Shown here piece after piece: positions 55,060 to 64,000 of a stretch of 64,000 nt of DNA. Numbering within the stretch: position 1 is the first letter of the stretch; every line of letters begins with the position of its first letter. A program made the position numbers and the translations under genes. Origin of the DNA: Crambe crambe (lineage: Eukaryota > Porifera > Demospongiae > Poecilosclerida > Crambeidae); the NCBI GenBank assembly GCA_963924555.1, contig CAWUPZ010000001.1, positions 62,001 through 126,000 on the forward strand. The letters run 5' to 3'. The notes below the pieces were generated by a model that was not told the DNA's origin, searched no databases, and saw only the letters and a list, made by a program, of their open reading frames with translations.

Positions 55060-56494
55060 CAGGGGCAGATCCTATAAAGTGGGGGTTGTGTGGGCACACC
55101 AGCTTTTAAAAAGAGGGGGTTCAACTAATTGCATGGTAAGCCGATGCGGCTGCATAGCTGCAGGGGAGGGAAGCTAAAAATAGTACATCTGATAAGTCCC
55201 CCAGAATAGCTTTATTCATTAGGCCAAACCAATTAAATTTCCTCCAAAAAATCAATGAACTTCCAGCTGTAGAGCTGTAGCTACATTATCTGCATTTTTA
55301 GCTAACTTGGTCTACATTTTTAATGCTAACTTGGTCTGCATAGTGTGCGCGTGCATTGTGAAAATTAAAGCAGTCTCTAGCACTATGAGACTGGCACACA
55401 GAGTTAAAAATATAGTAGGCAATAAAACTGTGGTATCTCTGAAATAGTAAAGAGTAATAGTCTGTTGATAGCTAGTTCTCTATATATAAAACAGCTGCTA
55501 GAATGATCCTGCACCTCTAAGCAGGTGCTAACCTGTAAACATGTAACCTAATTATAAACAGTACATGTAACTACATGTGTAACTAGTATAGTTATACCAC
55601 AAAAACATGAGAATTTAATAATCAGAAATTAAGCATTGTCGATGGTCATGTGCACACAGCTTTCACTTTATTGCTGTGCAAAATTCCTAATTTTCCACCT
55701 CTAAGCTAGCTACACTCTGAAAGTGAAAAAGTGCTTACTGCATATTTTTTGAATGCTCTCTGTAAAACAGTAACTGCAAAAACAAAAGTGTGTATATACT
55801 GCACACTAAATTCTCCCAATATAGCTACACACAAAAAACAACAAAAAACTGTGCGTATTGGGACAAAAATTGGTATGCAGTAAACCTTTGTTTTTACAGT
55901 GTACCTTTACTGTTTACTGTTTACTGTTTACAATTGGTATGAAGTACACACTCTAGTTTTTGCAGTGCATCAGAAAGAAAGTTTTTTAATTTTTACACAA
56001 ATCAACGAGGGAGCTGATGATAAACAGAAAACTTTGGCCTCAGAAAAAATGTTTGCTCAAACTAATCACTCATCAAACAAAGAAGCTTGGAAAAGTTTTC
56101 TGGGACAATTGGAGTGTCTTGATCACTAGGCAGGATTGCATCACTCCCATACTTATTTTAGGAGCAGTAGTACTAACTGGGCATGATTTTTTTTGTGGCA
56201 TAGTAAATTAGATTCTAGAGACCTAAAGATTTATAGCACTAGTTACATTCTCCTTTTACGAAACATAGCACTCAACTTGATACAACCACTTGAATCCTTG
56301 ACATTTCAATCCCAAAATAACAGCTAAGAATTTAGTCATGTGTTAAAAGCTTAATCTTTGAGGCCATGATGATCATGGCTTGTATCTGACTACAGATTGA
56401 AATGTCAACAAAAAAATTCAACTTCAAGTAGCTATGCAGAAGATGACTGCTAAATAAGCAAGGGGGGGTTGCAACCCTCTGGATCTGCCCCTGG
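55060..56494. mobile_element. Possible hAT-like element
   Basis: Short inverted ends CAGGGGCAGATCC and GGATCTGCCCCTG lie 1.43 kb apart, with GGGTTG-type subterminal sequence on both sides. No exact 8-bp duplication is visible and no transposase is encoded. A TTTACTG heptamer tandem occurs at about 55909-55933. Confidence 0.4.
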
Positions 56495-56599
56495 GCCCTT
56501 GACATTAGCATATATCATTAATACATAGAATAGGGTAGATCCGTTATACGTAGTTAAATGGATGATAGATCGGCTAGGTAATTTTTCACCTGGTCATCT

Positions 56600-57095
56600 A
56601 CTTGAATCTATTGCTAGTGAAGTAGTTTACCTTGTCCTCCTGCTCTCCCATATCTCCAGAGTCAATTCAACTAGTCACACTGAATTAGTTCTAGTGATCT
56701 ATCCTCGGAGCCAGCAAGTAGCTGCCACGGAGGGATGCACTGATTTCTGAAAGGTATTTCCTGCAGATTTATGCAATGCACTTAGCAGCCCTTCCCACTG
56801 TTTTGCCACGACAAAATTATATAATTAAATTTTTTGTGGTTAAATGTTATAAACTGTTACATCAAAAAATCATTAAGTATATCAACAGAAGCAACTGTGC
56901 TGGTGCATGAAAGATAGTTGTGACATGCATGCATATGCCACTATATAGTCCTAAATGTCTGATGACATCACATCATCCTAGATTTTGTGTAGGATCCAGT
57001 TTGAGTCAGTAGTGGCAGGAATGGGGAATTAGAATCATCCACGAACCAGCTCTCCACAGGAACTCCTACATAAACACAAGAAAGTCCTCATTACT
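56600..57095. repeat. Segmental duplicate of 41060-41490
   Basis: Direct copy with indels; shares GGGAATTAGAATCATCC and AGCTCTCCACAGGAACTCCT. Marks the left edge of the right-hand repeat block. Confidence 0.55.
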
Positions 57096-58165
57096 CATGA
57101 TGTGTACATGTAGTGCAAAGAAGTGTGCTATTATTCAGGAGAGTGGACTCATCACCCACTGCAACTGACACTTCCACCCACTTTAAGGTTACCATGGCAA
57201 TAATTCATCATCGCAATACAGGTCAGGGAGCCAGAGGTGGAAGGGTCATCACCATTATGAGTGTACTTGACTTTGTTTAGCATTGTACAGCTTCTCCCTC
57301 CACCTACCAAGCACACCTCTCTACTACTACATGTCAAGCTCAAAGGAAGGAGCTAAGTACATACATAATTACGTTAATGGGGGAAGGGTTTCTATGTGGC
57401 ATGATGTCTCTCTAAATCAAACAATCTTTGGTTACAATCATGTGATTTATGTGATTAGTAAGTTTAAGTGCATGTTCACAGTTCTTTGATGTGCTGTACA
57501 CTGAAAGTGTTTGCAATACTCAATTATTGGTTACCAATGAAATGCTGAAAGCAATACTATTCTGTCTTTCTATTCCTATTGGAACTGCATCTGTTCAACA
57601 TAATGTCTTACAGAACCGAATAGGAGATTTTAACAAATTAGTTCAAGAAAGAATGGCACAGTTAGTTCCAGTGGTATATACCACATGATCCATATAAGGC
57701 AATGCAATACCCACAACAACATGTTTGTTTATCAACAGGATGTCACTGCACTAGGAGATGAGGGAGGGTGGTGCTCCATCTGGGAAGAGGGGGAGGGGAG
57801 GGGAGGGAAGGGGTTGAGGACCTAAATTGTATAGACACCATTGGTGGACATAATATCTGGACTATGAATACAAGGACACTTTGGCTATAATCTTTGTCTA
57901 TCAACAGTTAGGGTATATAAGCCAGATAAGGCAACAGTTAATTGCTAGCAATGCATGAATGTTTTAGAGATGTGGGATTATTATTTTTTTGTAATCAAAT
58001 TGTGATGCCACACCCCTTTTTGCCAATTCTTCTACACATTTTACAAGCATCAACTAGATACAACGCTGACTACAAATTATCTGACTTATCGTGCACACAG
58101 ATTACACTGTTACACGGACATGAACAGTTTTTTAGAAGTATAGCTATAATAGAACAAATTATTGG
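57096..58165. repeat. Repeat-derived sequence
   Basis: Contains ACACTTCCACCCACTTTAAG (also at 59580 and five times at 61.4 kb) and other pieces shared with 46.1-46.6 and 60.0-60.9 kb. No supported gene. Confidence 0.45.
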
Positions 58166-58170
58166 TCAGA

Positions 58171-59280
58171 TCATAGATAGCTATAAGAGGTTTTACGGGA
58201 TTGGAAACGCCCAATGAACTGCACATCCGTGGCGCGTTGACAGATGTGCACGCGCATGCAGTATTAATTATATTAATGGTTGTGAAAAGAGATCGATATT
58301 CACTCCTTTCAAGGCAGTTAAGGTGATGTTCTGCCCCTACAGCTCACAGAATAGTACAAGTAAGCTAAGGGGAAGGTATTGAAGAAGTGAAGAGTCAGAG
58401 AGTTGAAGTTGGAGAGTCTGAGGAAGGAAGTTATTAATTATTCATAACTTTTTTCCTTGTAATTATAACTATGAGTACCTATCTTTGCTCATTATACATT
58501 AATTTAATGTGACTGATTTGAAAGAAAGACCAAAATGACTTTTGGTATTAAAATTAGACTAGATTCATTATTATTATAGCTAGATAATTTTGCCCCGAAG
58601 TTATCTGCCAGTTTCTGCTCAGTTCTCCCTCATCAGCATTATTGCAATACTTCCAGCTTTTGGCTGTTGGATTTTGACACCATCTACCTCAAGAATTCGG
58701 CTAAGTCAGCTGTCCTGTGGACCCTATGGATATTAGGGGGGGAAATAAAGCTTGCCATCTCCATAGGATGATTTTTGTATAGAAAACAAATGCACCAATT
58801 CCATTTACTGTTCTATCCTTTCCCTGAAATAACTAATACAGTTTCAATATTGTTAATCTATTTCATGGGAGAGGGATCACAGTTTTAACACCACTTGCAA
58901 ATGCTAGAGACAATATATATCAGCTAATACTAAAACTAACATTACTATTCCATGTAGCTAAAGTTTACATGCCTTTTGATCAGAAAATGGGCAACAGCAA
59001 TTGATTCCATCAAGCGTGAGAGGGAATACAGTCCCATTAACCACTACAGTAGTATTTGTAGGAATAAACTTGAAATTCTGAGCTAAAATTTAATTCATAC
59101 AGTAAATCTATGCCCTAGTGTATTATAGTATCATTGGCATAAGTCTTACCTCACGGATCTTGTCAGAACAGCAACTTTGACAAAAGTGCTAAGTCATTCA
59201 GCTGTCAACGCGCCTCGGTTGTTAGTTGCTAACGAGAGCACGTGATCCGTTTCCAACCCGTAAACCTCTTATATCTATGG
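58171..59280. mobile_element. 1.11-kb non-autonomous TIR element, copy 2
   Basis: Near-identical along its length to 7836-8946 in the same orientation. It is flanked by its own 5-bp duplication TCAGA (58166-58170 and 59281-59285). The left end differs slightly (TCATAGATAGCTATAAGAGG). The insertion splits repeat-derived sequence. Confidence 0.75.
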
Positions 59281-59285
59281 TCAGA

Positions 59286-61149
59286 TAAAGGCAGAAAATG
59301 ACCAGACAAATGAAGAAATTGACCAGAAAATGTCCTCATGTGACTGGCTGTCATTGTGAGCCCTGATAGTGATGCTAGAGTGCTCTCAGTCGTGTAATGT
59401 ACTTTTCCAGCATGTTAAATGAGTGAAGAAGCAGTTAGTGACAGAGGTACAACAAATGCTAGTTGAGGAGTGGATATGATACCATTACTGACACACCTAC
59501 CATGCACACAGATACGCTTGCCATGAAAACATGCACACTATCATGATTACACTCACAACATTCATCACCCACTACAACTGACACTTCACCCACTTTAAGG
59601 CTACCATGCCAGATAACAAGTCAAAAATGCCAATGAATTCATTATGACAAAAACATTCATGCATTGCTAGCAACTTATCTGACTTCCTGATACTCCAACT
59701 GAAAAAAATGAAACTGTCATTATAAAGTGGATATGCAAGCCTGAACCATAACAACTAGAGAACCTGATGGTAGTGCAATCATAAATGTATAATATAAAGA
59801 GGGAAAGGGTCTCAGGGAGGTGGAGGGGTCATAACAGAACTTAACACCACTACAGTTTCTCCCTTCATCTACCATGTCAAAGGAAACATATAATTTCGGG
59901 AGATAAGAACCCCCACCTTTTTGAAGTGCCTCTATAATTATGAAGAAGCCAGCTCTCCATTGCAGCCATGGACACAGCTTGGTCAGTTCCAGTGGTACCG
60001 TATGATGTAATTCATCCATATAAGGCAATGCAATACCCACAACTACAATCAACAGTGAGGGTGCTGCAAGAGACGAAGGAGGGTGGGGCACCATTTGGGG
60101 ATATAGGGGGAGGGGAGTGGAGGTGTTGAGGACCTGAGTGCATTGGTGGACATCTAAACACAAAGACACTCACTAGTGACAATATGACATGTTTATTAAA
60201 TTTTATCAAAAATGAGGGCAACAAATTAATTACCTGTAAAAAATCATTTTCTACTGTTTTTGGTTTTTGTTTAAGGTTACCATGGCAATAATGCCTCATC
60301 ACAGGTCAGAACTTACATATCCACATTATTATGAGTGTACTGGACATTGTTTAGCATTGTACAGCTTCTCCCTCCACCTACCAGCACACCTCTCTACCAG
60401 GCTCAAAAGAAGAAGCCAAGTATTATGTAAGATCAAGAACCCCACTCTCTTTGAAGTGCCTTGTGAGCAAGCCACTTTTATAAGCAATGCAATATCAACA
60501 GTGGGGGTGAATCGTTCACTGCAGGCATGTCTCTGAAACATGCACTTGGAGATGATCGAGGGAAGGTGGTGCTCCATCTGGAAAGAGGGGTAGGGGAGGG
60601 TTGAGAATCGGAGTGTTTAATTGCATAACCATTCACTGCAGGCTGAGTTGAGGGAAGGTGGGGCTCCATCTGGAAAGAGGGGTAGGGGAGGGTTGAGAAC
60701 TGGAGTGTTTAATTGCATAATCATTCATTTCAGGCTGAGATGAGGGAGGGTGGGGCTCCATCTGGGAAGGAGGAGGGGAAAGGGGTTGAGTGCTTCTAAA
60801 TTGCATAGACCCCATTAGTGGACATGTCTGGACTATAAACACAAGGACACTAGTGGTCCCCAGATGTTTGTCCATCAACAGTGCATTAGGGGAAGAAAAC
60901 TACGTACCTATTAAATTGTGATGTCACACCCCATTTTTGCTAGTACCAGTCTAACGGAAACCTTTCTCCTCTACACACAGTCACATGCTACAAATTATGT
61001 ACCTCTACTTTTTTATCCAAGACTCAATTAATTACAAAAAAACTCATTAACAGTTAGATTTTAAAGAACAGTACAACAGCATGACCATGTCCCACTTAAC
61101 CTCCTCCTCAGGAGGACAGGAACAGATTAAGTATGATATGTAATGATCA
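59286..61149. repeat. Repeat-derived sequence with a 92-bp tandem
   Basis: 59400-60300 is a diverged copy of 46100-46600. At about 60530-60775 a unit of about 92 bp (GGCTCCATCTGGAAAGAGGG, GGAGTGTTTAATTGCATAA) is repeated two to three times. The minus-strand frames here are repetitive and not supported as genes. Confidence 0.5.
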
Positions 61150-64000
61150 TTATCAGCATTGGTAGGCATAGTCTCTATGCTAATACAACACTTGAACAGT
61201 CACAGGCTTGAATGCTTTCATGCATTTAGTGTGCCAAATGGATCCTCTCCATGTTAGATGAATCAGTAAGAGACAGTGAAGCACAACAAATGCTAGTTGA
61301 GGGGTGGATGATACCATTACTGACACACCTACGTACCATACAGATACATTTACTCAATAACCACCCACTACAACTGACACTTCCACCCACTTTAAGGTTA
61401 CCATGGCAAATATCACACTTCCCCCCACTTTAAGGTTACCATGGCAAATATCACTACAACTGACACTTCCACCCACTTTAAGGTTACCATGGCAAATATC
61501 ACACTTCCACCCACTTTAAGGTTCTATCACTACAACTGACACTTCCACCCACTTTAAGGTTACCATGGCAAATATGGAGACAACAGCCCTTTTATCTGAT
61601 GACACATAACTCTGAGCTGTTTGCTATTTCACTGGAAGAATAAAACCACTGCTAAAAGCAGAGATCTTTTTTATACATAGCGGATGAACATGCAGACCTG
61701 AGGTTACCACAACAACTAGAGAACCTGGTGGAGTGCAATCATTCATGTGTATATAAGGAAGAAGAGGTCAAAGTACAAGGAGTTTAGGTGGAGGGATTGC
61801 TAGAGTCTTCACATCATTACATGTCTACCATTATGAGTGTGGAGTTATCAGGATAAGCATCTAGGGGTCATGTGAGGGTTCATATCCACCAGCTGGGGAT
61901 TGGAATACTAACATATGGTCTGCCTACCAGCATGCCTCTCTACTGCTACAACCTGATGGATGTATTAACAGGTACAGAGGGTCTCAGGGAGGTGGAGGGG
62001 CTATAACAGAACTTCACCACTACATATCCACCATTATGAATGTACTTAGCATCGAATGATCAAATGTACAGCTTCTCCCTACTGGTACATATCAGGCTGA
62101 AAGGAAACATACATTTCAAGAGATAAAGAACCCCCCACCCTTTTTGATGTGAGGAAGCATTGCAGCATGGGTCAGTTCCAGTGGTACCACATGATGTAAT
62201 ACATTCATATAAGGCAATGCAACCCACAACTACAGGTTTGTTTATCAACAGTGAGGAGACAAAGGAGGGTGGGGTGCCATTTAGGAAGAGGGCTAGGGGG
62301 AGGGGAGGTGTTGAGGACCTGAGTGCATTGGTGGACATCTAAACACAAAGACACTAGTGATAATATGACATGTTTGTGAGGGCAACAAATTAATTACCTG
62401 TAAAACTGTTTTTGGTGATGTAGTTTGCCACACCCCTTTATAGCCATCTCCATGAAACACTACAGCATGATTGGAATATTTATCTGGCTAGCTGTTTATT
62501 TCAAGTATACATGATTGTTTCCTAAAGACTCATAGCCTGAGCACAGGGTACTCAAATGCTTCACTCACCAACACATTCTAAAAAAAATTGATGGTTTTAT
62601 CATCCATGCCAGAGGATTTCATCACACGTTGTCCATGTTCCACTTTCTGTTGACAACTATCAGCCTCCTCCTCAGGACATAATTGCTGATTTGAACAGCT
62701 CAGTATGCCTATGTCCATGGCATCCCTTGACCGTTCAATATAACAGCTATCACTCTCTAAATTCCTAATAATTTTCAGCTCATAGAGTGAGTGATCAGCT
62801 CTCTGCTGTTGGTGAAATTAGAGCAGATTATTATAATGGGAGCAAATAGCATAAACAGAGATCAACAACTCTTATGAGAGAGAGCCTGCAAGGGTTGAAA
62901 GGTTAGAGTGCTCTCAGTCTGTAGTGTACCAAATGGATTCTCTCCAGCATACATTCACTGCACCACCATGATTGGGTAAAGGGTAGATACACTATTTATA
63001 TAACACAGCGCTCGATCATCAATAGTAGTACAACATAAAGGGCCACATGATCTGCACAACAGATCCTACTGCTAACCTCTTCTGAACCCACACCTGCTTT
63101 TATTAACTCCTGAAACTGGTGATATGAATTCATGGCATAACTAACCATGCAAAGATAAGACATCATCAAGTTTATGGAAATAAGGGAGGGAGGTGGAGGG
63201 ACCAAGAGTACAGAAAGTCCTTCCATGATGCACATTTACCTGTATGAAGCTCTTTCCGGCAACTCTTACTATTAGACCCACAGAGACATATAATAATGGG
63301 AATAGTTCCCAGGCATTCAAATGGTGCAGTAACCCTATCAAGGGAGAGAAATAATAGGTCAGTGTATTATGGATGTGGCCAGCAAATGGAAAAGAATGCT
63401 CCCAGACACACTCACTCTGTCAAGACAATATTCCGTAATCAGATGGGTGGATCACTGGTAGCTAGTCTCACAATGATCCTCACAAGCTAGAATTTAATCA
63501 GCTAGGTATCACTGGAGTTTTCTTTGCAGAGCACTTTCCACATTTAGAGTAGTAGAATTTATACCTCATGATTAGTGTACAGCTTCAACCAGAAGCAGAA
63601 ACACATTGCAGGACATCATCATGTATGTACATCTGCACATGATTATCTAATCATTGTAGAGTTTTGAAATTGAGTCAGATAAGGGGGAAATGAAGGAATG
63701 GACTGGAAAATATCCAATAAGAGACTGTCATTGCAATTAAGTCCTTGCATTGAACCCCATTTCAGATGTATGAAATATAATCCTGGAACTACAAGACACA
63801 TTGGGTTCTCACACATTCTGATCCCACACTAAATCATCAACCCTGCATCCTGAAAGAAATCAAGTCTTATCTGTTATTTAAAAAATAGAGCGTATTAAAG
63901 AGGTGTGATGATATTATTACTACACATAGAGAGGTCTATAATACAGGAAGGGCAACTACAGAAAAAGTCACTTCTCAAAAATGTCACTATTAACAACTGC
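61150..64000. repeat. Segmental duplication, right copy (runs off the window)
   Basis: Matches 46030-48080 in direct order, with an extra 0.74 kb at about 61340-62090. Inside that insertion, 61370-61575 holds about five tandem copies of a short unit (ACACTTCCACCCACTTTAAG followed by GTTACCATGGCAAATAT). Confidence 0.7.

Overview
The window looks like AT-rich metazoan nuclear DNA, most probably from a demosponge resembling Amphimedon queenslandica. The species is an inference from the protein families and repeat style, not something proven here. Coding exons are short, are separated by GT...AG introns and lie mostly on the minus strand. Transposable-element debris fills most of the rest. There is no operon structure, rRNA, convincing tRNA or CRISPR array.

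Host genes. The clearest host signal is a run of death-fold exons, all on the minus strand. (1) A death-domain/caspase gene lies at about 17057-11365: a death-domain exon, a middle exon and a single exon with the whole caspase p20+p10 unit (His in SGHG, Cys in DACRG). (2) A death-domain gene lies at 28271-27807. (3) A gene with two death domains lies at about 53336-52388, with three phase-compatible exons. (4) A kelch-repeat gene with one frameshift lies just upstream of it at 54857-53914. Degraded copies of these death-domain exons lie at 9016-9150, 17299-17386 and 25565-25715. At the left end a signal-peptide protein exon (609-1070) is broken by a frameshift.

Transposable elements. 1.7-4.5 kb holds a TIR element next to a three-level nest: a hAT-like MITE (8-bp TSD) inside a 5'-truncated non-LTR retrotransposon, inside a TIR element with a 9-bp TSD. 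5.0-6.5 kb is a decayed Mutator-like transposase with an inverted internal segment. 7.84-8.95 kb and 58.17-59.28 kb are two copies of a 1.11-kb TIR element with 5-bp TSDs. 18.7-21.7 kb is a hAT-type transposase pseudogene interrupted by a MITE and bracketed by inverted repeats. 24.1-25.3 kb is a Ty3/gypsy pol remnant, and 30.16-34.49 kb a nearly full-length but dead Ty3/gypsy element. A MITE at 35.15-35.64 kb carries a helicase-like fragment. A family of fold-back elements (13.9, 22.3, 27.4, 29.9, 43.1, 50.4 kb) shares ends and a TAGGGAT motif, while the arm sequence differs between most copies.

Right half. 41-48 kb and 56.6-64 kb are related by direct segmental duplication with internal tandem repeats, and the two blocks flank the kelch/death-domain genes. 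Open frames inside these repeats look fortuitous.

Biologically, the retained genes suggest apoptotic or innate-immune signalling (death-fold adaptors and a caspase) in a repeat-rich locus that is duplicating and losing exons. Most other open frames are transposon relics or chance.
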